Assembly: GCA_025360065.1 (NCBI GenBank)
Contig: JANYCX010000082.1
Location: forward strand, 1-32,334
Reading direction: 5' to 3'
Length of the DNA stretch: 32,334 nt
Source: Acetobacteraceae bacterium
GTDB taxonomy: Bacteria; Pseudomonadota; Alphaproteobacteria; Acetobacterales; Acetobacteraceae
Part shown: positions 25,709-32,334 of the stretch, piece by piece
Numbering within the stretch: position 1 is the stretch's first letter
How the letters are laid out: the number at the start of each line of letters is the position of its first letter
Notes under the pieces: model-generated
The model's input: the letters and a program-made list of their open reading frames with translations, nothing else
Told to the model about the DNA's origin: nothing
The model's database searches: none
Position numbers and translations under genes: made by a program

Positions 25709-26968
25709 CTAGCTGGCGGAGGGCGGCAACAAAGCGGCCACCGCGGCCGAGCGGACCACAACGCCGCCGCGTGCGTAAGCCTCGTGATTTTTTTCGATCG
25801 TGTCGGGGTCATAAAGATAATTGACCATCACCCCGTAGGATTCCTGCACGCCGCGTGGCGCCGGATTGCCCATCCAGTTGATCCGTTCGAGCCGCGCGCC
25901 GTTGCCGAGATGAAAACGCGCCACCGGATCTGCCGCATTTGGCCCCGGATTGGTCAGGTACTGCGCGGCCAAGGCAATTGTTGCGGCTTCGGCGTGCGCC
26001 GGATCGGCGGGCACGTCGTCCCGCCGTTCCAGCCAACGTCGGAAGCCCGGCATCGGTGACAAAGTCGAGAACACCCGCAATTGTGGCAATTCCTGCTGCA
26101 ATTCCTCGACCACCTGCTTGATCAGAAAAGCGCCGAAGGAAATCCCGCGCAACCCGCCCTGGCAGTTGGAAATCGAGTAGAAAATCGCGGTGTCGGCCGC
26201 TTCCGGCGCCCCAAGGTCCGGTGCCAGCAGCGGCGCAATGGCACCGGCGAGGCCCTGCACGAGGGCGACTTCGACGAAGATCAGCGGATCACCCGGCAAG
26301 GCAGGATGGAAAAATCCGAAGCAGCGCCGATCAGGGGCGAGGCGACGGCGCAAATCATCCCAGCCCTGGATTTCGTGCACCGCTTCATATTGGATCAGCT
26401 TTTCCAGAACTGATGCCGGGGTGTTCCAGTCAATCCGGCGCAATTCGAGGAAGCCGCGATTGAACCAGGAGGCGAAAAGATGGCGCAAATCGGTGTCGAG
26501 TGGCGCCAAGGCTGGCTCGGCGCGCAACACCCCGAGAATTTCCTGGCGCAAGGCCACCAGCGCCGCGGTGCCGCGCGGCGCCTGGTTCATCCGACGCAAC
26601 AATTCCTGCCGGGGCGGTTCAGCGGCTTCGGCGAGCGCACTTGCCCGCGCGGGTGTCGGGTCCGCGAGATAAGCCTCCGCTGCCGCGCGCAACTGCACCG
26701 GGTCGGGGAGATACCCGTCCGCGAGATGGCGGCAGAACGCCATGCGGGCAGGCGCATCCAGCCCCTGCAGCACATCGAGCAAGGCCCTGGCCCGCGCCGC
26801 ACCTGATGCCTCGCCGCGTCCGGATAGCAGGTCCCGCGCCAGGAGAATTGCCCGCTCACCAGGGGCCACGCTATCGGCGGGCACCTCGGCATAGGCGCGG
26901 CCGCGATCGGCGATTGACGACCAGAGCCGGTCAAGCCAGTTGCGTGGACGGCGGTCGGTGGTGGACAT
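25709..26968 (-). CDS. Malonyl-CoA decarboxylase
   Basis: This 419-residue cytoplasmic enzyme converts malonyl-CoA to acetyl-CoA and carbon dioxide. The start at 26968 has GGAG ten bases upstream and gives MSTTDRRPRNWLDRLW; a longer frame lacks support. The N-terminal helical domain (1-170) precedes the acyltransferase-like catalytic domain. HPALPGDPLIFVEVAL (221-236), FYSISNCQGGLRGISFG (263-279), LSPMPGFRRWL and FHLGNGARLERINWMGN are hallmark blocks. Ser265 and His353 correspond to the catalytic Ser-His of the family. Elsewhere this gene often sits beside malonyl-CoA synthetase and a malonate carrier. No synthetase is present here. Confidence 0.93.
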   Translation of the reverse strand: MSTTDRRPRNWLDRLWSSIADRGRAYAEVPADSVAPGERAILLARDLLSGRGEASGAARARALLDVLQGLDAPARMAFCRHLADGYLPDPVQLRAAAEAYLADPTPARASALAEAAEPPRQELLRRMNQAPRGTAALVALRQEILGVLRAEPALAPLDTDLRHLFASWFNRGFLELRRIDWNTPASVLEKLIQYEAVHEIQGWDDLRRRLAPDRRCFGFFHPALPGDPLIFVEVALVQGLAGAIAPLLAPDLGAPEAADTAIFYSISNCQGGLRGISFGAFLIKQVVEELQQELPQLRVFSTLSPMPGFRRWLERRDDVPADPAHAEAATIALAAQYLTNPGPNAADPVARFHLGNGARLERINWMGNPAPRGVQESYGVMVNYLYDPDTIEKNHEAYARGGVVVRSAAVAALLPPSAS

Positions 26969-26994
26969 TGTCGCGATGCTCCGGCGGATGGCGT

Positions 26995-28320
26995 TCAGAA
27001 CTGATCGGGAAAATACCCGGCCCAGGCAAACCAATAGGCAATATGGCCGGGCAGGCGCGCCAGGGTTCTGCCGTTCGGGCCGCGCAACGCGGTCTCCTCG
27101 ATCTGCCACACCGCCCCGCCCGCGGTCAGGTGGCCGATGCCCGTGGCAGTGAAATCCTCCCCATCGCTTGCATAGGCACGAACCTCCTCGCGCGCGGCGT
27201 CGCCGATGAGCACCACGTTCTGCAAGCCGACCCGATCATTGATCACCGCGCCACCGGCGAAGCGGGTCAGCGGATAGGCTTTCACCCCGCCTTGCAGCCG
27301 CAACCCGAAAACCTTGTCCTTGGCGGCCAGCCGCCGATCGGTGAAAGCGGCGGGAAAGGCGATATCCGGACTGGCAAAATAGCTGCGATAGGCGACACCT
27401 GGTGCATAATCGCGGACAGCCCCGGTGGCGAGCGACAGCACCGTGGTGGTGGGGTGCGCCGCCTTCCAGGCCTGCCAGGTTGTTGTCACCAGCGCCAGCG
27501 GGGCCAGTTGCACCTCCGACCCAACCAGCGCGCCGATCACCGGTCGGCCGGTGAACTGGTTCCATAAACTATTGGTCTCGCGGTCGTACATCAGCTTGTT
27601 GGATCGAAACAACAGCCCCGATGAACCGAACCGAAACGGCTGGTTCCGCCCCTGCACCCGACCATCATACAAAATTGCCGACCCGCACAGGGTGCAATAG
27701 GCCAGCGAAACTGGCACACCCCCCAGCACATCGTTGACCATTTCATGCCAGGCGATGATCCGCATCGGCCAGGCCCGCGCCTGCCCGCCGATCACCGCGC
27801 CGAACACCACATCGTCGGGGTTGAGGTAGGTGGCGGCGGCTGCCGTCAGCACCGCAGGATCGTCAAGCGCGGGGATGCCATCGACCTTCACCCCGCCCCA
27901 GGTGATTTCTTCCAACCGGATCGTATGGGCGATGCCGACCCGCAGGAACCGCGAAAATTGCGGGTCTAGCCCGGTATAAAGATCGGCCAGCAGCACATCG
28001 AAGCCGATATGGGGAAGGTATTCGGGGTGATCCTGCTGCCAGACCATCCAGTCGAACCAGTCAGGGCCGGGTGACGCGCCGGTGACTTTGGTCAGAACAG
28101 CGACAATGTCGGGATAGATCGGGTCTTCGAGCCAGAACAGCATCGCAATCAAACCCGGCACCGCGCTGGGGATGGCGAGGTCGCGCAAGGCTGCGCGCTG
28201 GGCATCAACCTCCCCGGCCAACATCCGGCGCAGCGCGATATTAATGGCGGCACCATCAGCCCGTGCGCCGCTTGCAACCAACACGGCTGCCGCACTCAGC
28301 AGCATTCCGCGTCGGCGCAT
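26995..28320 (-). CDS. DUF3179 domain-containing exported protein
   Basis: This 441-residue protein of unknown function has an N-terminal signal-like stretch MRRRGMLLSAAAVLVASGAR ending near ARA-DG. The DUF3179 core is recognised by WPMRIIAWHEMVNDVLGG (184-201) followed by VSLAYCTLCGSAILYD, with paired Cys209 and Cys212, then NKLMYDRETNSLWNQFTG and DYAPGVAYRSYFASPDI. An N-terminal helical region (residues 25-130) precedes the core. The CxxC pair and exported location suggest a metal or redox role, but nothing has been established. It lies 5 bp behind the M20 gene and 26 bp before malonyl-CoA decarboxylase, so co-transcription is likely. Confidence 0.88.
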   Translation of the reverse strand: MRRRGMLLSAAAVLVASGARADGAAINIALRRMLAGEVDAQRAALRDLAIPSAVPGLIAMLFWLEDPIYPDIVAVLTKVTGASPGPDWFDWMVWQQDHPEYLPHIGFDVLLADLYTGLDPQFSRFLRVGIAHTIRLEEITWGGVKVDGIPALDDPAVLTAAAATYLNPDDVVFGAVIGGQARAWPMRIIAWHEMVNDVLGGVPVSLAYCTLCGSAILYDGRVQGRNQPFRFGSSGLLFRSNKLMYDRETNSLWNQFTGRPVIGALVGSEVQLAPLALVTTTWQAWKAAHPTTTVLSLATGAVRDYAPGVAYRSYFASPDIAFPAAFTDRRLAAKDKVFGLRLQGGVKAYPLTRFAGGAVINDRVGLQNVVLIGDAAREEVRAYASDGEDFTATGIGHLTAGGAVWQIEETALRGPNGRTLARLPGHIAYWFAWAGYFPDQF

Positions 28321-28325
28321 CGCGA

Positions 28326-29471
28326 TCAGCCTTTCAACGCGTGCCGGGCAACCCCTGCCAGGAACCCCGATGCTTGCGGAAGAATGGCGTCATTGAAATT
28401 ATAGGCGTCATTATGCAACCCGCGCCCATCGCCTTCCGGCCCGTTGCCGATCCAGACAAAGGCGCCGGGCTTTTCGTGCAGGAACCAGGAAAAATCTTCT
28501 CCGGTCATCGCCGGGCGCATGTCGGTGCGCGACGTGATCCCGTATTCGGCGCAGGCCGCAACCGCGGCGAGGCTGCCGGCTGCATGGTTCACCGTGGGGC
28601 CGATGCCGATCTGGGCGTCAACCCGCGCGGTCAGGCCGAAGGTTGCAGCGATGCCGTGGGAAATCCGGGCAATGCCATCGATCAACAGATCACGGACTTC
28701 GTTGCGGTAAAAGCGATAGGTGCCGCGCATGGTCACGCTTGACGGGATTTGGTTGGATGCCTTGCCGCCTTCGATGCTGCCAATGGTAATGACCGACGGA
28801 TCGAGCGGGTCGACGTTGCGCGATACCAATGATTGCAGCGCCACCAGCAAATGCCCCGCCGCCAGCATCGGGTCGCGGGTCAGATGCGGCAGTGCCGCGT
28901 GCCCTGCGAGACCGTCCATGATGATCTCGATCCGGCCGCCGCCGGCCATCACCGGGCCGTTATGGACCATGACGGTGCCGGCTGCGAGGCCGGGCCAATT
29001 ATGGTAGCCAAAAATCTGTTCCATCGGGAAGCGGTTGAACAACCCGTCATTGATCATCGACTGCGCCCCGCCGCCGCCTTCTTCGGCGGGCTGGAACACC
29101 AGATGCACGGTGCCGGTCCAGCTCGGGTCGGCCCGCAGCAATTCGGCCGCGCCCAGCAGGCTCACCGTATGTCCATCATGCCCGCAGGCGTGCATGACGC
29201 CGGGGGTTTTGGACGCATAGGCCAACCCGGTGGTTTCGGTGAACGGCAGCGCATCCATGTCGGCGCGCAAGCCCACCGCCCGGTTGGAATGACCACGCGA
29301 AATCGTGGCCACAACACCGTGTCCGCCAACGCCGGACGTGAACGGGATGCCCATCTCGGCCAGGCGCGCGCAGACGAAGGCGGCGGTGTTGGCTTCGTGG
29401 AGGGAGAGTTCGGGGTTGGCGTGCAAATGCTGGCGCCAGCCAACCAGTTTTTCGTGTAGCGAATTTTCCAT
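28326..29471 (-). CDS. M20 family amidohydrolase (hippurate hydrolase/N-acyl-amino acid deacylase-like)
   Basis: This 381-residue cytoplasmic metallohydrolase is predicted to release amino acids from N-acyl or aryl-acyl conjugates. Metal and catalytic positions are seen in MHACGHDGHT (Cys96, His98), the AEEGG block (Glu130, Glu131), HNWP (His157), and a C-terminal region with MTGEDFSWFLHEKPGAF and HNDAYNFND. The N-terminal WRQHLHANPELSLHE is the M20D opening. The start at 29471 follows GGAAGGTGCGCC; the frame upstream to 29516 is rejected. It is the first gene of the long minus-strand run, divergent from otsA with a 151-bp gap. Confidence 0.93.
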   Translation of the reverse strand: MENSLHEKLVGWRQHLHANPELSLHEANTAAFVCARLAEMGIPFTSGVGGHGVVATISRGHSNRAVGLRADMDALPFTETTGLAYASKTPGVMHACGHDGHTVSLLGAAELLRADPSWTGTVHLVFQPAEEGGGGAQSMINDGLFNRFPMEQIFGYHNWPGLAAGTVMVHNGPVMAGGGRIEIIMDGLAGHAALPHLTRDPMLAAGHLLVALQSLVSRNVDPLDPSVITIGSIEGGKASNQIPSSVTMRGTYRFYRNEVRDLLIDGIARISHGIAATFGLTARVDAQIGIGPTVNHAAGSLAAVAACAEYGITSRTDMRPAMTGEDFSWFLHEKPGAFVWIGNGPEGDGRGLHNDAYNFNDAILPQASGFLAGVARHALKG

Positions 29472-29622
29472 GGCGCACCTTCCCATCCTCGCAGAAAAAA
29501 TGCCAGGGGGTTTCATTAGGGCTGAAATAAGGCGGCAATACCCGATTTCCTGCCTCTATCTCGCCATGACTGTCCGGCATACATAGGTTGGTGCAATGTG
29601 CGCCTGCGTGTCCGGAGGTCCC
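29472..29622. other. Divergent intergenic region between M20 gene and otsA
   Basis: This 151-bp gap must hold the promoter of otsA (plus strand) and of the long minus-strand run from the M20 gene. GGAGG lies 4 bases before the otsA ATG. I could not pick out a convincing -35/-10 pair on either strand, and no clear inverted repeat is present. Confidence 0.4.
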
Positions 29623-31110
29623 ATGAACCGCCTTGTTGTTGTCTCCAACCGGGTGCCCTTGCCATCTGCCGGTGCCCGCGCCGGCGGGCTTGCGGTGGCG
29701 CTTGATGGGCTGATGGAAAAGCGCGGCGGGCTGTGGTTCGGCTGGTCAGGCCGGATTGCCGCCAACGTTGCCGGCGGGCAACCGGCCTTGTCGGGCATCG
29801 AGCAGGCGGCAGGGATCGACTACGCCACCATCGACCTCACCCAGGACGAGCACGACCGCTACTATAATAATTTTTCCAACGGCGTGTTGTGGCCGCTTCT
29901 GCATACGATGCCCGAACTGATGAAGTTCGATCGGCGCGATGCGAAAGTGTACCGCGAGGTCAATTACCGGCTCGCGGTATCCTTGCAGCCTTTGCTGCGC
30001 CCGTCCGATGTCATCTGGGTGCATGATTATCATCTGATGCCGCTCGCGGCCGCCTTGCGCGAACGGGGGGTGAAAAATCCGATCGGGTTCTTCCTGCATA
30101 TCCCCTTCGCCGCCCCCGATGTGCTGGCAGCAGCACCGGAAGTCGCCGCCCTGGTGCGCGATCTGCTGGCCGCCGATCTGCTCGGGTTCCAGACCGATAA
30201 CGACGTCGCCAATTTCGCCGCCGCCGCGCAATCGCTCGCAGGGGCGACGCGGCTGTCAGGCCAGGCGCTGCAATTCGGAGGCAGGCGGGTCAAGCTCGGC
30301 GTGTTTCCGGTGGAAATCGAGGCGCAGAAATTCGCCATGATGGCCGGGCGCAATGCGTTTGGAACCACTGGCGAGCGGCTGAGGCGCAGTCTGGATGGGC
30401 AGAAGCTGATCCTCGGGGTGGATCGGCTTGACCCGACCAAGGGCCTGCTGCAACGCCTCGACGGGCTGGAATGCCTGTTTGAAAAGCATCCCGATTGGAT
30501 CAGGCGCGCGACCGTGCTGCAAATCGCCGCCGAAAGCCGCAAGGATGTTGGCAGCTACCAGCAATTGCGTGCGGCATTGGATGCCAAGGCCGGCAGCATG
30601 AACGCCGATCTCGGCGAACCCGATTGGCAGCCACTGCGCATGGTGAGCCGCAACGTCGATCGTGCCGAGGTTGCCGGCTATATGCGGCTGGCGGCGGTTG
30701 GGTTGGTAACACCGTTGCGCGACGGGATGAATTTGGTCGCCAAGGAATTTGTCGCAGCCCAGGAACCGGACGATCCCGGGGTGCTGGTGCTGTCGCGCTT
30801 CGCAGGGGCCGCGCGCCAGCTGGACGCGGCGTTGCTGGTCAATCCGCATGACCCGGATGCGATGGCGGATGCAATCGACACCGCCTTGCGCATGGACCTC
30901 GCCGATCGCCGCGCCCGCTGGCGCAGCCTGTGGGATGCGATCGCCGACCGAACTCCGGCCTTGTGGGGGCGGTCATTCCTGGCGTCGCTGATGCGGGCGA
31001 GCCAGCCGGTGGTCAACAAGCCCGCCAAGCCGGCCGAAGCGGCGCCGACCAGCCCGCCACGGTTGACGTTGGTCGAGCCGACTGCGGCGGTGGGGGGACG
31101 GCGGGGTTAG
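29623..31110 (+). CDS. otsA: Trehalose-6-phosphate synthase
   Basis: This 495-residue cytoplasmic GT20 glycosyltransferase joins UDP-glucose and glucose-6-phosphate to make trehalose-6-phosphate, used for osmotic and desiccation protection. The sequence tracks E. coli OtsA: RLVVVSNRVPLP (3-14), GGLWFGWSG (35-43), WVHDYHLMP (132-140), IGFFLHIPF (154-162), LLGFQTDND (186-194), VDRLDPTKG (266-274, with Arg267 and Lys273 for the nucleotide-sugar phosphates), and LVTPLRDGMNLVAKEFVAAQ. The start at 29623 follows GGAGG. A Pro/Ala-rich tail (about residues 462-495) extends past the usual end. No otsB phosphatase is adjacent. Confidence 0.96.
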   Translation: MNRLVVVSNRVPLPSAGARAGGLAVALDGLMEKRGGLWFGWSGRIAANVAGGQPALSGIEQAAGIDYATIDLTQDEHDRYYNNFSNGVLWPLLHTMPELMKFDRRDAKVYREVNYRLAVSLQPLLRPSDVIWVHDYHLMPLAAALRERGVKNPIGFFLHIPFAAPDVLAAAPEVAALVRDLLAADLLGFQTDNDVANFAAAAQSLAGATRLSGQALQFGGRRVKLGVFPVEIEAQKFAMMAGRNAFGTTGERLRRSLDGQKLILGVDRLDPTKGLLQRLDGLECLFEKHPDWIRRATVLQIAAESRKDVGSYQQLRAALDAKAGSMNADLGEPDWQPLRMVSRNVDRAEVAGYMRLAAVGLVTPLRDGMNLVAKEFVAAQEPDDPGVLVLSRFAGAARQLDAALLVNPHDPDAMADAIDTALRMDLADRRARWRSLWDAIADRTPALWGRSFLASLMRASQPVVNKPAKPAEAAPTSPPRLTLVEPTAAVGGRRG

Positions 31111-31173
31111 GCATTGCATTTTTGGTGCGGTTTTGCTTGGATCGGTTAACGCATAGAACCAGAGGAACTTGCC

Positions 31174-31758
31174 ATGGCCGAGGTTGAACGCACGATCTAC
31201 GACTATGCGGGCTTCTGGCGGCGCGTGCTGGCATTTCTGATCGACGGCATCGTCGTGGCCTTCGTGGCCCAAGGGGTAATAGGCATCCTGGAACCGCTGA
31301 TTGGCGGCACCGATCATGTAATGTTTATGAACTTCGACGGCGGGACACGAACAATGGAGTACGGACCAGTCGGCGTTCTTAAACATTACAGTAACAACGG
31401 GCCGAAATTTGAGGCGAATTTTGGGTTCCGCTCTTGGGCCTCGTTCGCGATCTTCCTCGCAGTCAGCTGGCTCTATGAAGCCGGCCTGCAAAGTTCAAAA
31501 CTTCAGGCAACGCTTGGCAAGCTTGCTCTCGGAATGCGTGTGGTTGATACAAAAGGTCGGCGTATTGGTTTTGCCCAAGCGACCGGGCGGTTTTTCGCCT
31601 CACTTCTGTCGTGGCTGCTAGGTTGCATCGGCTACTTAATGGTCGCATGGAGCGCCCATAAGCAGGCGCTCCATGACCGCATGGCCGGGACCTTGGTTGT
31701 GCGCCGTGTGTCGGCGCCATCCGTTGAACTGCCGCTGCCGGGTCCGCTGCCGGAGTGA
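31174..31758 (+). CDS. RDD family membrane protein
   Basis: This 194-residue inner-membrane protein has the RDD pattern: YAGFWRRVLAFLIDGIVVAF at residues 9-28 with conserved Arg and Asp, a longish central loop (residues 45-85), a helix with FAIFLAVSWLYEA, then QATLGKLALGMRVVD and the closing HKQALHDRMAGTLVV. GAGGAA lies six bases before the ATG. Function in this family is mostly unknown. The centre of the gene is noticeably richer in A and T than the rest of the window. Its stop is 6 bp from the convergent small gene. Confidence 0.9.
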   Translation: MAEVERTIYDYAGFWRRVLAFLIDGIVVAFVAQGVIGILEPLIGGTDHVMFMNFDGGTRTMEYGPVGVLKHYSNNGPKFEANFGFRSWASFAIFLAVSWLYEAGLQSSKLQATLGKLALGMRVVDTKGRRIGFAQATGRFFASLLSWLLGCIGYLMVAWSAHKQALHDRMAGTLVVRRVSAPSVELPLPGPLPE

Positions 31759-31764
31759 TGCCGT

Positions 31765-32061
31765 TCAGTTCATGATGCCGAGCTTGCCGGCTACGTAAGG
31801 AAAATTTCGGTCCGACCGATCAAGCTGCCAGCCATCGGTCAATTGCCGGCGCATGTATTGGCCGTTGTAGAGAAATATCTCGATGAGATGAAAAAACAAA
31901 AAAGTGATTGAAGATAAGATAAAGTGGAATAATCCAACCGCCACTTCGCCGCGAATAATTGGTACAAACGGCCCGAAGAACATATAAGTCCAGCTAAAAC
32001 CAACATACCCGATTTTGGTCATCCCCGAAATGGGATGAATGAGGCGAACAGGAGTGGCCAT
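31765..32061 (-). CDS. Small conserved membrane protein, unknown function
   Basis: This 98-residue protein has two hydrophobic segments (about 20-36 and 41-64). The pattern GFSWTYMFFGPFVPIIRGE, then FLYNGQYMRRQLTDGW, matches a widespread but uncharacterised family of short membrane proteins where a YN.xY...L...G motif follows the second helix. The ATG at 32061 is preferred over a TTG at 32079; a GGGAG lies 11 bases upstream, slightly far. Its DNA is clearly AT-richer than neighbours. It is convergent with the RDD gene. No role can be assigned. Confidence 0.7.
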   Translation of the reverse strand: MATPVRLIHPISGMTKIGYVGFSWTYMFFGPFVPIIRGEVAVGLFHFILSSITFLFFHLIEIFLYNGQYMRRQLTDGWQLDRSDRNFPYVAGKLGIMN

Positions 32062-32080
32062 GGCACGATGAACTCCCAAC

Positions 32081-32103
32081 GGCCGCCGCCAACGGCAGCG
32101 GCC
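32081..32103. repeat. Small GC-rich inverted repeat
   Basis: GGCCGCCGCC and GGCAGCGGCC form arms with one mismatch around a 3-base AAC. It lies between the end of the amidohydrolase gene and the small membrane protein start on the minus strand. It could weakly terminate or attenuate transcription, but there is no T-run. Confidence 0.35.
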
Positions 32104-32183
32104 TGGTGTGATGATCTGGCAGCGAATTCAGACAGAGCGCGAGGTCAAGCGCTGGGGTGAAAAGGCGGCACGAAGCACCGCGC

Positions 32184-32334
32184 CTACAACTCCAGCCGAT
32201 AGAAGCGCGCTGCCGTGCCGCGGAACAGATCGTCCTTCTCGGCTTCGGTCATCCCGGCCGCCAGCAATTTGCAGGCGTTCCAGAACACCTGATAGCTGTA
32301 GCTGCCCTTATCGACCGGGAAGTTGCTTTCGAAC
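32184..32334 (-). CDS. Amidohydrolase family protein (C-terminal fragment, cut by window edge)
   Basis: The last 49 codons and the stop of a minus-strand gene are present. The translation includes ESNFPVDKGSYSYQVFWNAC and ends with TAARFYRLEL. This matches the end of amidohydrolase_2-type TIM-barrel hydrolases (PF04909), in which FGSNFPV-like sequence holds an active-site region and a GTAxRFYRL helix closes the protein. The remainder, including metal ligands, is outside the window. Reaction and substrate are unknown. Confidence 0.8.
   Translation of the reverse strand, partial: FESNFPVDKGSYSYQVFWNACKLLAAGMTEAEKDDLFRGTAARFYRLEL

Noticed and set aside
26969-27109. N-terminal extension of malonyl-CoA decarboxylase
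   Set aside because: It overlaps the end of the DUF3179 gene, has no family similarity, and the ATG at 26968 has a Shine-Dalgarno.

Overview
The window is GC-rich, densely packed bacterial chromosome. It has almost no spacer DNA, GC-ending codons dominate, and there are long ATGA/TGATG-coupled gene chains. The gene set is duplicated oligopeptide-type ABC importers, a TRAP importer, GMC dehydrogenases with a gluconate-dehydrogenase-type small subunit, malonyl-CoA decarboxylase and OtsA. This points to a heterotrophic alphaproteobacterium, perhaps Rhodospirillales/Acetobacteraceae. That placement is a judgement from gene content, since no rRNA or other marker gene is present. I saw no tRNA, CRISPR array, transposase or phage gene.

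Region A (1-13689, minus strand) reads from right to left as follows: three tandem paralogous GMC-family FAD oxidoreductases, a gluconate 2-dehydrogenase subunit 3-like protein, a class V PLP enzyme, a TfdA-type 2-oxoglutarate dioxygenase and a long-form cyclase-family hydrolase. After a 216-bp gap comes a complete Opp/Dpp importer (binding protein, two ATPases, two permeases, the last cut by the window edge). This looks like a catabolic cassette with its own uptake system. Just upstream of the first GMC gene lies a short stretch resembling the C-terminal end of a fourth GMC copy.

Region B (13690-15806) holds the divergent intergenic region and an orphan binding protein on the plus strand with a twin-arginine-like signal. 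A cluster of palindromes follows, starting at that gene's stop codon.

Region C (15807-29471, minus strand) reads from right to left: an M20 amidohydrolase, a DUF3179 protein, malonyl-CoA decarboxylase, a TRAP importer (DctP-DctQ-DctM), a D-arginine-dehydrogenase-like flavoenzyme 3 bp behind DctM, a second full Opp/Dpp importer with a different gene order, and a small deazaflavin-type nitroreductase. The logic appears to be uptake of small N-acyl, amino-acid or carboxylate compounds followed by deacylation, oxidative deamination and decarboxylation. The substrates cannot be read from sequence.

Region D (29472-32334) holds otsA (trehalose-6-phosphate synthase, plus strand), an RDD membrane protein, a small AT-richer membrane protein on the minus strand, and the C-terminal end of an amidohydrolase running off the right edge.

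The best candidates for something new are the GMC tandem array (with its relic, an Fe-S-like Cys triad and no visible export signal or cytochrome), the TRAP-coupled DauA-like enzyme, and the palindrome cluster.
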